The translations under genes were made by a program, and so were the position numbers. The notes beneath the pieces were generated by a model. It saw only the letters and a program-made list of their open reading frames with translations. It was not told the DNA's origin and did not search any database. This document shows positions 1 through 7,542 of a DNA stretch of 20,692 bases, piece by piece. Numbering within the stretch: the first letter of the stretch is position 1; each line of letters opens with the position of its first letter. Source of the stretch: JAFLCA01 sp041907145 (lineage in GTDB: Bacteria > Bdellovibrionota_C > UBA2361 > JAFLCA01); contig JAYRHW010000027.1 in the NCBI GenBank assembly GCA_041907145.1, positions 1 through 20,692 on the forward strand, read 5' to 3'.

Positions 1-1
1 G

Positions 2-253
2 AATGATGAAAATTTCATGAACGAACTTTGCGAAGAGCTAGATATCGATCTCGGCGACTTCTTGAGCAAAGTGAGTTCCTCCGACACTCGCGAGCGCGTC
101 AAAGGCATCTTTAAGCGCGGCAAGAAAATGGGAATCTTCGATACGCCGACACTCGTAATCGACAAAGAGCGCATCTTTGGTATGGATAAGATTCCTTACG
201 TCGGACAGCGACTCGAAGCCATGGGCCTCAAGCGCGCCAAAGAGCGCGTCTAA
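2..253 (+). CDS. DsbA-family thioredoxin-fold protein (HCCA-isomerase-like), 3' end only
   Basis: The frame is open from the window edge, so this is the C-terminal part of a longer gene; the first in-window ATG (17) is probably internal. The segment GIFDTPTLVIDKERIFGMDK matches the C-terminal end of the DsbA / 2-hydroxychromene-2-carboxylate isomerase fold. There a cis-proline (the TPT motif) sits next to the active site and is followed by a strand and a 'G-x-D' turn. Such proteins are thiol oxidoreductases or glutathione-dependent isomerases. The N-terminal half carrying the CxxC or serine active site is outside the window, so the activity cannot be decided. The stop codon lies 17 bases before rsmE, which suggests co-transcription. 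Confidence 0.7.
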   Translation, partial: NDENFMNELCEELDIDLGDFLSKVSSSDTRERVKGIFKRGKKMGIFDTPTLVIDKERIFGMDKIPYVGQRLEAMGLKRAKERV

Positions 254-270
254 AAACGCTCTTCCTCTGT

Positions 271-1044
271 ATGTCGCATTCTCGGCGGGTTTTTGTAGAC
301 TTTCCCGAGAAGCCCCTCGTTTCTCACGGAACCTCCGCGCAACTCTCCGCAGAGGACGCTCGGCATTTCGTTTCAGTATTGCGACTCAAGACTGGCGACG
401 AGATTACTGCTGTCGATCGCCGTACCGCGAAGGAGTACTCCTCGATTATAAGCTCCATCCTTGGAAACCAAGTTACCATTCAAGTCCTAGCGGAACGCCT
501 CGCCTCCCGATTGCGCTCGCCGGTGAGCAGCCTGAGCATGGGACTCGCCAAGGGCGATAAGTGCGATTTCATCTGTGAGAAATGCTGCGAGCTTGGCGTG
601 GCCAACGTCGTCTTTTGGCAAAGCGAGCGCAGCATCGTGCGAGTCAGCTCTCCTGCTGATTGCGAGAAGAAACTCGCGAGATGGAGAAAAGTTGCCGAAT
701 CCGCTGCAAAGCAATCAGGCAATGATCATATAACCAAGGTGCACCTCGTGCTGGATCAATCCAGCCTCTTCCGCTTGCTCGACTCGCTGAGTACCCCTGA
801 AGACCGACGGCTCATTTGCTCATTGACCCCGGGAGCGCCCCTGCCCTTTGAATTGCAGGCCACCAAGGCGGCCGTCCATCTGGCCGTGGGGCCGGAAGGG
901 GATTTTAGCCCCGCGGAAGAGTCAGCCTTTTCTGTGCAGGGATTTACGCCAATGAGCCTTGGCCCGCTGGTCCTACGCTGCGAAACGGCAGCAGTCGTGG
1001 CAGTATCCATGATACACGGCGTGTGGGGATTCCAGTCCACTTAG
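271..1044 (+). CDS. rsmE: 16S rRNA (uracil-1498-N3)-methyltransferase RsmE
   Basis: The 257-residue product has the usual family length. An N-terminal PUA-like RNA-binding domain (about residues 1-75, with the family signature around HFVSVLRLKTGDEI) is followed by a SPOUT methyltransferase domain. SPOUT hallmarks are visible: LAKGDKCDFICEKCCELGV, the KVAESAAKQSG helix, VGPEGDFSPAEE, and the C-terminal knot LGPLVLRCETAAV. The family usually reads LG-x-RILR-x-ETA, so the first arginine is replaced by leucine here, while LR-x-ETA is kept. Known role: SAM-dependent N3 methylation of U1498 in the small-subunit rRNA decoding centre. No clear Shine-Dalgarno precedes the ATG, and coupling to the gene 17 bases upstream is likely. 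Confidence 0.93.
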   Translation: MSHSRRVFVDFPEKPLVSHGTSAQLSAEDARHFVSVLRLKTGDEITAVDRRTAKEYSSIISSILGNQVTIQVLAERLASRLRSPVSSLSMGLAKGDKCDFICEKCCELGVANVVFWQSERSIVRVSSPADCEKKLARWRKVAESAAKQSGNDHITKVHLVLDQSSLFRLLDSLSTPEDRRLICSLTPGAPLPFELQATKAAVHLAVGPEGDFSPAEESAFSVQGFTPMSLGPLVLRCETAAVVAVSMIHGVWGFQST

Positions 1045-1065
1045 CGACCGACAAGCTTGGAATGT

Positions 1066-2340
1066 ATGAGATGCCCGGATTGCCAGTATATCAGCTCCGA
1101 TTCCCACGACATTTGCCCAAAATGTCGCTGCGATTTGCGTCCCGCTAAGACTGCAGCCGGACTAACGGCGACAAACGCAAAGGCGTCCTACGAAGATCTC
1201 CTTCGGTCACTTGGAGCCACCCCCCCTGCAAGCATAGCCGCCCAGCAGACGGGGGTATCTCCGAAAACAAAACAATTTCCCGAGTCGGCATCTGCTCAGA
1301 GTAAAGGCACTACCACCTCGACTGCCTCACCAACGCAAAAGACAGCTACCCCTGCTGCGCCGCACAAGCGGGTCTCTGCTCCGGCTCGCGAAGTCCCCTT
1401 GCCGCCGAAGAAGGAACCGATGACTTCGCAGCCGCAAGACGCTCCGGCGGCCAAATCAACCGCCGCTCCTAGAACCGCAGCCCCCCTGCCGCCGCGCCTA
1501 AGGGCCGCTGAAGAGCTGCGCAGCAGCATTTTCAAAATTCATCGACCAGCAGCGGCCGAGCAGGAAATGGGGGCGGCCTTTGACGATGCGTATGTTGAAT
1601 GTACAGCTATCGCAGAACAGACGGCAGTCGAACTGACTCAAGAGCATTTACGTAATGTCGGTCGCGACGAGGCCATTGAGGCGCTCTTTAATCTTGCGTT
1701 CGAGGTCATTGCTCATCCGGAGCGCGAAGCTCAGCTCACCGAAAAATTTACGACAAGCGACCAACGGCAGGTGGAGGCAAGCAGTTTAGTTACTGAACTG
1801 GCAAAAGTTGAAAAACGCCTATCGCTGCCCGTTATGGGACTGCGCTCGATTCGAGAACGAGTGGCATCCGCTCGGCAAGCCGAACGTACCGAACCAATCA
1901 AGGAGCTTCGTCCGGCCTCAGTTACTCAGCGCGCTCAGGCAATTTGCATAGATCTGCTCTGCTGTATCCTTATCGCATCTGTTTTCATCGTAGTGTCGGC
2001 CCTCATAATAGATCCGCCCTTCTTCGCCCAGCTCAAAGCCCTTCGATCAAGCTCCGAGGCTACGAAGATCTCAGCGCTGGTGCTCTCAATGAGCATCGTT
2101 CCCTTCGTGATCGTTCTCTATCCCCTCCTCAGTTCGATTGCCGTCAACCAAACCCTAGGCCAAAGAATATCCGGCATAAGACTCAGCACTGAGCTGGGAC
2201 GACGCGTCAAAATTTCCCATCTCTTGGTTCGCTGCCTGCTCCTGCCGCTTTCATACGCAGCATTTGGTTACCTACCTCTGGTATTCGGGAAACAAAGCCT
2301 CCACGACGCCTTAGCCAGGACAAGGGTGACCCTGCAGTAA
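1066..2340 (+). CDS. Zinc-ribbon / RDD-family membrane protein
   Basis: I chose ATG 1066; a TTG at 1057 in the same frame would add three residues. From the ATG the product is about 424 residues. It starts with a zinc ribbon with two CPxC knuckles (C3/C6 and C17/C20). A long Ala/Pro/Thr/Lys-rich, probably disordered linker follows (about residues 30-160), then a charged helical region (about 160-280). The C-terminal RDD domain (about 285-424) has the arginine-rich entry VTQRAQAICID, two clear hydrophobic segments, the GQRISGIRL turn and the closing QSLHDALARTRV. RDD proteins are small polytopic membrane proteins of mostly unknown or transport-related role. Domain identities are seen directly, but the function of this combination is unknown. 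Confidence 0.8.
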   Translation: MRCPDCQYISSDSHDICPKCRCDLRPAKTAAGLTATNAKASYEDLLRSLGATPPASIAAQQTGVSPKTKQFPESASAQSKGTTTSTASPTQKTATPAAPHKRVSAPAREVPLPPKKEPMTSQPQDAPAAKSTAAPRTAAPLPPRLRAAEELRSSIFKIHRPAAAEQEMGAAFDDAYVECTAIAEQTAVELTQEHLRNVGRDEAIEALFNLAFEVIAHPEREAQLTEKFTTSDQRQVEASSLVTELAKVEKRLSLPVMGLRSIRERVASARQAERTEPIKELRPASVTQRAQAICIDLLCCILIASVFIVVSALIIDPPFFAQLKALRSSSEATKISALVLSMSIVPFVIVLYPLLSSIAVNQTLGQRISGIRLSTELGRRVKISHLLVRCLLLPLSYAAFGYLPLVFGKQSLHDALARTRVTLQ

Positions 2341-2353
2341 TAGGGCTAAAACC

Positions 2354-2380
2354 TTGTCTTTATTGGCACATCATGATAAT
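2354..2380 (+). promoter_or_regulatory. Candidate sigma70 promoter for tRNA-Phe
   Basis: TTGTCT (2354-2359) and GATAAT (2375-2380) lie just upstream of the tRNA. The spacer is only 15 bases, or 17 if the -10 is read as TAATTC (2377-2382). Transcription from here would start roughly ten bases before the mature tRNA 5' end. The match is imperfect, so this is a suggestion only. Confidence 0.35.
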
Positions 2381-2397
2381 TCTCTTCGAAATCCTAC

Positions 2398-2473
2398 GCC
2401 CAGGTAGCTCAGTCGGTAGAGCAGTGGACTGAAAATCCACGTGTCGGCAGTTCAATTCTGTCCCTGGGCACCA
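2398..2473 (+). tRNA. tRNA-Phe (anticodon GAA), CCA encoded
   Basis: This is a complete 76-base cloverleaf. The acceptor stem GCCCAGG (2398-2404) pairs with CCTGGGC (2463-2469), followed by discriminator A and an encoded CCA (2471-2473). The D arm contains TAGCTCAGTCGGTAGAGC. The anticodon stem GTGGA/TCCAC encloses loop CTGAAAA, placing GAA at positions 34-36, which decodes phenylalanine. The T arm GGCAG-TTCAATT-CTGTC has one G-U pair. It lies 57 bases after the RDD gene and probably has its own promoter. Confidence 0.97.
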
Positions 2474-2477
2474 TAAC

Positions 2478-2544
2478 TTCGCGATGACGACTTGGCGTCA
2501 CCAAAATCGTCATTAACGCTGGGGTTTCGCCACGACGACTTGGC
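2478..2544 (+). repeat. 19-nt imperfect direct repeat downstream of tRNA-Phe
   Basis: Copy 1 (2478-2496) and copy 2 (2526-2544) match at 17 of 19 positions, share the exact 11-mer GACGACTTGGC, and start 48 bases apart. They begin five bases after the tRNA 3' end. They may be the remains of a duplication or paired binding sites; no function is evident. Confidence 0.5.
2484..2513 (+). other. Hairpin with alternative pairing after tRNA-Phe
   Basis: ATGACGA (2484-2490) is complementary to TCGTCAT (2507-2513), a 7-bp stem with a 16-base loop. The TGACG inside the left arm (2485-2489) can instead pair with CGTCA (2496-2500) around a 6-base loop. The two folds exclude each other. There is no T-tract, so it is not a classical terminator. 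Confidence 0.4.
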
Positions 2545-2555
2545 CAACTTCAATT

Positions 2556-2574
2556 GCTGGCTGAACGAGCCAGC
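2556..2574 (+). other. Perfect 7-bp hairpin in the tRNA-Phe/holA gap
   Basis: GCTGGCT (2556-2562) and AGCCAGC (2568-2574) form a GC-rich 7-bp stem around the loop GAACG. The following bases CTTAATG are only weakly T-rich. It could end the tRNA-Phe transcript, but a true intrinsic terminator would have a stronger U-run. Confidence 0.45.
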
Positions 2575-2590
2575 CTTAATGCAAAGGCCA

Positions 2591-2644
2591 GGAAGATAAA
2601 AATTCCTTCGTGAGCTTCACGTCCTTCGCGTTATAGTATCTTCC
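2591..2644 (+). other. Nested inverted repeats just upstream of holA
   Basis: The outer arms GGAAGATA (2591-2598) and TATCTTCC (2637-2644) are perfectly complementary (8 bp). Inside them, CGTGA (2609-2613) and TCACG (2617-2621) form a second small hairpin. The element ends 24 bases before the holA ATG, so it would lie in a holA leader if transcription starts upstream. It might also be a dispersed intergenic repeat. Confidence 0.4.
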
Positions 2645-2668
2645 CAAAACTCGAGGCCACTCCGCCAC

Positions 2669-3667
2669 ATGGAAGACTCGCTGCAAATAATTAAATCAAT
2701 CACTTCAGCGCAGAACTGCCCGCCGTTTCTTTTGGTCTCGGCCCCCGACGAAATCCGCAAGCGTCGTATCTGCGATCATATTCTCACTAAAGTGGCGCAG
2801 GGAAAGAATTCAGCGCTACAAAGCATCGATGCAAAACTTCTGAATGCTCAGCAGCTCACCGTTTTGCGGGATGAAATCCTATCGCAATCGCTCTTTGCTC
2901 CGTTCCGTCTTTTTGTCATCAACCGGCTCGAAGAACTCCCCGCTGCGCTCGTTGAATCCTTCATCAAGATGCTCAATGCAGAGCTTCGCGGCGTCTGTTG
3001 TCTCTGTCTTGCGTCGAGCCTCCCGGCTTCGGGTGCCCTGCTTAAATTTTTTCGCTTGAAAAAGGTCGCTCTTCAGCTCGAAGCCCTCGAGGGGGTTGAA
3101 CTTGAAAAATGGATTCAAAGAGAGCTCAAAGCGCAGGGCATCACCGAGCATGAGCCATCGGCTATTCGGCAGCTTGCAGCAGTAGGCGACGACAACCCCG
3201 ACTTAATATCACAGATCATTTCGCACACCGCGCTGTTTGTTGACGGAGGGCGCCTCACGGCCTCGGCAATGAAAGAGCTTTTTAGCCAATCCCTCGAAGC
3301 TAGTGAGTTCGATTTCATCGATGCTCTGATGCAGCGCAACGAACCTCGCAGCCAGTCTTTACTCAGTGTAATTTTGGCCTCAGGCAAAAGCCCCTTCATG
3401 CTGGTAGGACTACTGCAGCGCAGCTTCTCTACCTACATCTCAATCGCCGGACTTCTCAAGGACGGGAAGAACCCTGCGGAAATTGGCCAGCAATTGAAGC
3501 TCCAGCCTTGGCTCCTTAAGAAGCATCTGGCGGTCGTGCAGCGGTACCCAATTTCCCAGTTGAAACGCTGTATCGAGAGCCTTCTTAGGGCTGACAGCAA
3601 GCTCAAGAACCGTTCGTTAGGTACCGAATCAATATTTAGCGAATTCGTTTATAATGTTACGCATTGA
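2669..3667 (+). CDS. holA: DNA polymerase III subunit delta
   Basis: The 332-residue product has the normal size and layout of HolA. An N-terminal AAA+-like domain without a functional P-loop contains PFLLVSAPDEIRKRRICDHI, then LFAPFRLFVINRLEELP. A middle lid region carries LEGVELEKWIQRELKAQGI and the GDDNPDLISQIISH helix. The C-terminal collar domain contains GKSPFMLVGLLQRSFSTYI, QLKLQPWLLKKHLAVV and LLRADSKLKNRS. Known role: the delta subunit of the clamp loader, which opens the beta sliding clamp. No clear Shine-Dalgarno is visible before the ATG. It is followed by a probable terminator. The partner gene holB lies about 5 kb downstream in the same window. Confidence 0.9.
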   Translation: MEDSLQIIKSITSAQNCPPFLLVSAPDEIRKRRICDHILTKVAQGKNSALQSIDAKLLNAQQLTVLRDEILSQSLFAPFRLFVINRLEELPAALVESFIKMLNAELRGVCCLCLASSLPASGALLKFFRLKKVALQLEALEGVELEKWIQRELKAQGITEHEPSAIRQLAAVGDDNPDLISQIISHTALFVDGGRLTASAMKELFSQSLEASEFDFIDALMQRNEPRSQSLLSVILASGKSPFMLVGLLQRSFSTYISIAGLLKDGKNPAEIGQQLKLQPWLLKKHLAVVQRYPISQLKRCIESLLRADSKLKNRSLGTESIFSEFVYNVTH

Positions 3668-3682
3668 GTATAGCGGCTATTG

Positions 3683-3717
3683 CCTGCCCACGTGGTAGAC
3701 TTAGTTGGCAGGTTTTT
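3683..3717 (+). terminator. Probable rho-independent terminator after holA
   Basis: CCTGCC (3683-3688) and GGCAGG (3707-3712) form a perfect GC-rich 6-bp stem, followed at once by TTTTT (3713-3717). The 18-base loop is long for an intrinsic terminator. It sits 16 bases after the holA stop codon, a suitable place. Confidence 0.55.
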
Positions 3718-3739
3718 ACTCGATGCGGGCCGGTAACCA

Positions 3740-4738
3740 ATGGTATTTATTAGAGCTTTCCTAGCAGGCTCCTGCGGGCTCTGCCTATCGCTTGCGCTGA
3801 CTGGCGCCTATCCTAGTTACGCCGAAGTTCAGAACGCTCAGAATTTCGTTCTATCGTCCGCCACCGTCGAAATGCCGGTAACTGGCAAATCTGCTCGCTC
3901 ACCGTCAAAGACGGCGCGACACGTCCAGATCTCGAAGAAGACTCAAACGGTGGCTCCGCCCTTTCGCGGCTGGGCATTCCTGGCGGAAAAACTTCGTCTA
4001 GATGGCGTAAGTGAAGCCTTGATTCGTGCCGTGTACAATGACCCACGCATGCCAAGCTTCAGCTTCATTCCATTCAGCCTGCGCCCGAAAGAATCCCGCG
4101 CCATGTATAAAAATTTTTTGGATGACAACACGCTGCAAGTCGGTCGGCAATTTCTCGCCCGCAACAAAACGAACTTCGAGCAAGCGGAGAAGATTTTCGG
4201 GGTCAATCGGCGCGTCGTCGCAGCCATTCTCCTGATTGAGACGCATGCGGGTCAGACATTCGGCCGCGACCTGGTACTCAATCGCCTATCGAGACTGGCC
4301 TCGATCGCAGAACCAAACAACGTCGTGCTCAACTTTCGCCGCCTTCAGCAGGAGGATCCTAAGGTGACTTTCGAGCAGGTCCGGGCGCGCGCGGAGTATC
4401 TCGAGGAGACATTTTATCCCGAGGTGCTGGCGCTGTTCCGCATGAAGCGCGACAAGCGCATGGATATTCTTGCTCTAAAGGGATCGAGCGCCGGCGCCTT
4501 CGGTATGCCGCAATTCCTGCCTTCGAATTATTTGCGCTTCGGCGTCGATGCAAATAAAGACGGCGTAGTATCGCTACACCATGAGGCCGACGCAATTTGG
4601 TCTACGGCGAATTTCCTATCTCATTTTGGTTGGAATGACGGCGCGAGCGAAGAAGCGAAGCGCAAAGTGATTTGGCGGTATAATCGCAGTGATGCTTACG
4701 TTGATACGGCACTCGACGTAGCTGACCGTTTGCAATAG
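3740..4738 (+). CDS. Lytic murein transglycosylase, MltB family (SLT_2)
   Basis: The 332-residue protein begins with a signal peptide: a positively charged start, a hydrophobic core to about residue 23, and a likely cleavage after A28 (SYA). There is no lipobox cysteine, so it is probably soluble and periplasmic, unlike the E. coli lipoprotein MltB. The MltB catalytic domain (about 76-330) shows FARNKTNFEQAE-type helices, the catalytic glutamate E167 in AILLIETHAGQTFG, the substrate groove GSSAGAFGMPQFLPSNY, the DANKDGVVSLHHEADAIWS segment, and the final RYNRSDAYVDTALDVADRL. Known activity: cleavage of the MurNAc-GlcNAc bond with formation of 1,6-anhydroMurNAc. A C-terminal peptidoglycan-binding domain is absent. 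It starts 72 bases after holA, beyond the putative terminator. Confidence 0.9.
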   Translation: MVFIRAFLAGSCGLCLSLALTGAYPSYAEVQNAQNFVLSSATVEMPVTGKSARSPSKTARHVQISKKTQTVAPPFRGWAFLAEKLRLDGVSEALIRAVYNDPRMPSFSFIPFSLRPKESRAMYKNFLDDNTLQVGRQFLARNKTNFEQAEKIFGVNRRVVAAILLIETHAGQTFGRDLVLNRLSRLASIAEPNNVVLNFRRLQQEDPKVTFEQVRARAEYLEETFYPEVLALFRMKRDKRMDILALKGSSAGAFGMPQFLPSNYLRFGVDANKDGVVSLHHEADAIWSTANFLSHFGWNDGASEEAKRKVIWRYNRSDAYVDTALDVADRLQ

Positions 4739-4792
4739 GCAGACGGGCAATTGGTGCCGTGAGGCGCTCGATAGCGGGCGCAGGTTTTTAGC

Positions 4793-7462
4793 ATGACGGA
4801 TTCATTGGTTCGAGCAACAGCTCCAATAGCAGAGCGCCTTCTGCGGCCGCGCATCGGTGCCTTTCTCGCCGACTCGGGCGGGCTGTGCCATTGGGTCAGC
4901 TCCGATCTTTGCGACATTGCCGGACTATCTCGCCACGATCTCGTTGGACAGTTTTGGTTTAGGGTCTTTGCGGAGGAGGACCGCAAGGATGCAATTTCTC
5001 GCTGGGAAGCCTGCACCCAGAGCGGCGTACCCTTTTCATTCTTGGGATCCCTGGCCAATGGCAGCTCACGCAATAGCCAATTTTTGGCCGTGGGGGAATT
5101 GATTCCTGCTTTTCAAGAGAATACCACCTTCGTCCTTGGCTTGCTGGTCGAGGTTCCCGATGCAGGAAAGAATCCTCGTTACGATAGGCTCAGCGAAACA
5201 ATCGATAAGCTCCAACGAACCGAACGGGAGCGCTTCGATCTGTCTGCCGCTCTCAATGTTGCTGACACCACCATCAACCAACTGCAATCGGAGCTCAATC
5301 GATCATTGCAAAAAAATCAGGACCTCACCAAACGCATCGATGAACTTGGCAAGAACATCGGCCGCTTAGAGGAGGAGTTGGCCCAGACATGCAGCGCCAA
5401 GTTCGGCCTGGAGTCTCAAATCATGGAGCTTCGAGCCGCACAAACCCGTATCGTTGATGACCAGCAAAAGCAGTTGGTGAGCGTCCGAACCGGGCTAGAA
5501 TCAGACTTGGTCGCTAAGACCGAGCAGCTCAAGTCCATCCAGACGGAACTTGAAGCACTCAAGGCTGAATCTCTTGCCCATAAGGAGCGAGCCGCACAAC
5601 TTGCTTCGTCGCAGACCAAGGAAACCGAGGAATTTCAGGCCCGAGAGCGAGAGCTCAGTGAGAGGGTTCGCGCACTCGAGGCTGCAGTCGAACGAGAGAA
5701 GGCAGCATCACGCACACGGCTCGAGGAGCGCGACCAAGAGCATGCCAAGGCAAAGGCCGAGCTCGATGGACAGCTCCTCAAAATGCTCGGCGAAGCTAGT
5801 GATTTATTGCACTCCAAGAAGCAGATGTCGGAGCGTATCACACATCTCGATCGACGACTCGAAAAGGCTGACGAGCGCGAGAAGGAACTGCTTGGAAAAC
5901 TCCAGGCGCTGGAGACCCAACTCAGCACCCAACGCAGCAGCGCCGAAACAAATGAGGAAGCCAAGCAACAGCTTCTCAAATCGGATGCTGCATTGGCTGC
6001 GGAGCAAAAGAAGAACCAGGACCTCGTGGCGCGACTTGCCGACCTGAGCGAGCGCTTGGCTAAAGCAAATGAGGAAATTGAAGACGGCAAAACTGCCATT
6101 CGCGCGATTTCTCACCGCTCAAACACGATCGAGGAACTCAAGACTCAGTATGAGAAGCTTCTGCTCGAGGGGCAGCAGCGCATTGAGGTTCTTAGCAGAG
6201 ACCTTGCCGCAGTCCGAGCGGAAGCAGCCCAGCTGCGCCAGCGGCCTCAGCCGCAAGCTCAGGAACCTATCTGGGCACTGCAGCAGGTCAGCCGCAGCGT
6301 GCAGGGAATTTTCCATGACATTTTTACCCTGCTGGGATCGGCCACGCTGCCGGCTGAACAGCAGGCAACTGTCGGGACCCTTAAGACATCTGCCGATCTG
6401 ATAAGCAACTTAATTTCGGGACTGCTGGATGTTGTAGGCCTGGAAAACAATAAGGCGAGCCTCCACCATGATCGCATTTCCCTGAAGCGGCAACTCAGAA
6501 AATTCGGGGCTGTCATCGACTTCAAGGCCTCGCAGCGTGGAATTGCCTTCAGCTTCTCGGTCGATGAATCTATTCCTGAAATTGTCTTTGGCGATTGGCC
6601 TAGGATGGAGCACGCTTTAACAGCTCTGCTGGGCAGTATTTTGCGGCTACTCCCAGCAGACTCGAACATGTATTTTCAGGCTCAGCTCCAATCGCAGGAC
6701 GAGGAATATGCAAAGATTCAGTACTCCTTAGATTGTACCGCGATAGACGATGCGGCTCTCGCTCAACATATTTGCGCACTTGCAGCGAGTACTACGGCTC
6801 ATGCACAAAGAAGTCCGGATAGCTTGGGATTTTCTATCGCGGAGCGTACATTCGAGATTCTAGGCAGCCAGATGTCAGTTTTAGAAAGCGCCGGTACTAT
6901 TAGGGCGCGGCTTATCTGCAGCCATGCTCTCAAGGAATTGAACGCGCCGGTGCTGGTGCCGATGACGGCTCCCGTACCGCCAGCCGCCGGGGTGCCCGCC
7001 GTTCGCCCCCCAAGCACTTCACTTTCGCCCCTCCGGCTCGATGCTCCGATAGAATCAGCCAAGCCAATTTTGCAAATGCCGGCTGAGCAGCGCCGCAAAG
7101 TACTGCTCGCAGAAGATAATCGCATTAATCAGAATGTAATTTCCCGCATTTTAAAGCGCCATAACTTCGAGGTCGCCATTGCGCCTAACGGAAAGGATGC
7201 TTTGGAAAAGGCCACCAAGCAGTTCTTTGATCTCATTCTCATGGACTGCCAAATGCCGCAAATGGATGGCTATGATGCCTGTCGCGGCATTCGCAATTAT
7301 CAGCAGTCCAGAACAGATCATTCGCGAATCATCGGGATGAGCGCCCACCTAGACATGGATGGCAGAGAACGTTGTCTTTCCGTGGGCATGGATGAGTACA
7401 TCTCTAAGCCTATTCAAGAGGAAAAGCTTATAGAGCTCATTAAACGCTTGCTGGAGGAATAA
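4793..7462 (+). CDS. PAS / coiled-coil / degenerate hybrid histidine kinase with C-terminal receiver
   Basis: The product has 889 residues. Its parts are: a PAS-like sensor domain (about 22-125); a very long charged coiled coil (about 130-480, rich in E, K, R, Q, L); a HisKA-like helical pair with H508 in GIFHDIFTLLGSA, resembling the H-box HEIRTPLNGI but lacking the proline; an HATPase-like region (about 570-710); a Pro/Ala linker; and a receiver domain (about 765-889). The ATPase region keeps the family outline (IPEIVFGDWPRMEHALTALL) but lacks the N-box asparagine, the DxGxG motif and the glycine-rich G2 lid. The receiver is intact, with E774/D775, phospho-acceptor D818 and K872. No membrane segment or signal peptide is seen, so it is cytoplasmic. 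I infer a scaffold or phosphorelay acceptor rather than an active kinase. The next gene is a CheY-like receiver. Confidence 0.8.
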   Translation: MTDSLVRATAPIAERLLRPRIGAFLADSGGLCHWVSSDLCDIAGLSRHDLVGQFWFRVFAEEDRKDAISRWEACTQSGVPFSFLGSLANGSSRNSQFLAVGELIPAFQENTTFVLGLLVEVPDAGKNPRYDRLSETIDKLQRTERERFDLSAALNVADTTINQLQSELNRSLQKNQDLTKRIDELGKNIGRLEEELAQTCSAKFGLESQIMELRAAQTRIVDDQQKQLVSVRTGLESDLVAKTEQLKSIQTELEALKAESLAHKERAAQLASSQTKETEEFQARERELSERVRALEAAVEREKAASRTRLEERDQEHAKAKAELDGQLLKMLGEASDLLHSKKQMSERITHLDRRLEKADEREKELLGKLQALETQLSTQRSSAETNEEAKQQLLKSDAALAAEQKKNQDLVARLADLSERLAKANEEIEDGKTAIRAISHRSNTIEELKTQYEKLLLEGQQRIEVLSRDLAAVRAEAAQLRQRPQPQAQEPIWALQQVSRSVQGIFHDIFTLLGSATLPAEQQATVGTLKTSADLISNLISGLLDVVGLENNKASLHHDRISLKRQLRKFGAVIDFKASQRGIAFSFSVDESIPEIVFGDWPRMEHALTALLGSILRLLPADSNMYFQAQLQSQDEEYAKIQYSLDCTAIDDAALAQHICALAASTTAHAQRSPDSLGFSIAERTFEILGSQMSVLESAGTIRARLICSHALKELNAPVLVPMTAPVPPAAGVPAVRPPSTSLSPLRLDAPIESAKPILQMPAEQRRKVLLAEDNRINQNVISRILKRHNFEVAIAPNGKDALEKATKQFFDLILMDCQMPQMDGYDACRGIRNYQQSRTDHSRIIGMSAHLDMDGRERCLSVGMDEYISKPIQEEKLIELIKRLLEE

Positions 7463-7531
7463 TCAGGCTGCGACGCACTCTCGCGTCAAGCAGAGGGTTG
7501 AGTGACGGTAAGATTCAACATAGGCTGGTAT

Positions 7532-7537
7532 AGGAGG
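7532..7537 (+). promoter_or_regulatory. Strong Shine-Dalgarno deciding the start of the CheY-like gene
   Basis: The sequence AGGAGG ends five bases before ATG 7543 but only two bases before the in-frame GTG at 7540. The spacing therefore favours the ATG. Confidence 0.7.
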
Positions 7538-7542
7538 AAGTG

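Noticed and set aside
240..263. A 7-bp hairpin (AAGAGCG / CGCTCTT) spanning the stop codon of the first gene.
   Set aside because: The bases after it are C/T mixed without a U-run, and the next gene starts eight bases later, so a terminator is unlikely.
4763..4790. GC-rich inverted bases followed by a T-run before the hybrid kinase-like gene, resembling a terminator.
   Set aside because: The stem is only four base pairs and is separated from the T-run by an unpaired stretch; pairing is too weak.
5635..6099. Long antisense open frame rich in Ser, Arg and Ala.
   Set aside because: It mirrors the coiled-coil region of the hybrid kinase-like gene. The composition is what an antisense frame of a repetitive Glu/Lys/Leu-rich gene gives, and no family is recognisable.
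7472..7487. Small hairpin (GACGC / GCGTC) after the hybrid kinase-like gene.
   Set aside because: It has only five base pairs and no T-tract, so it is not distinguishable from chance.
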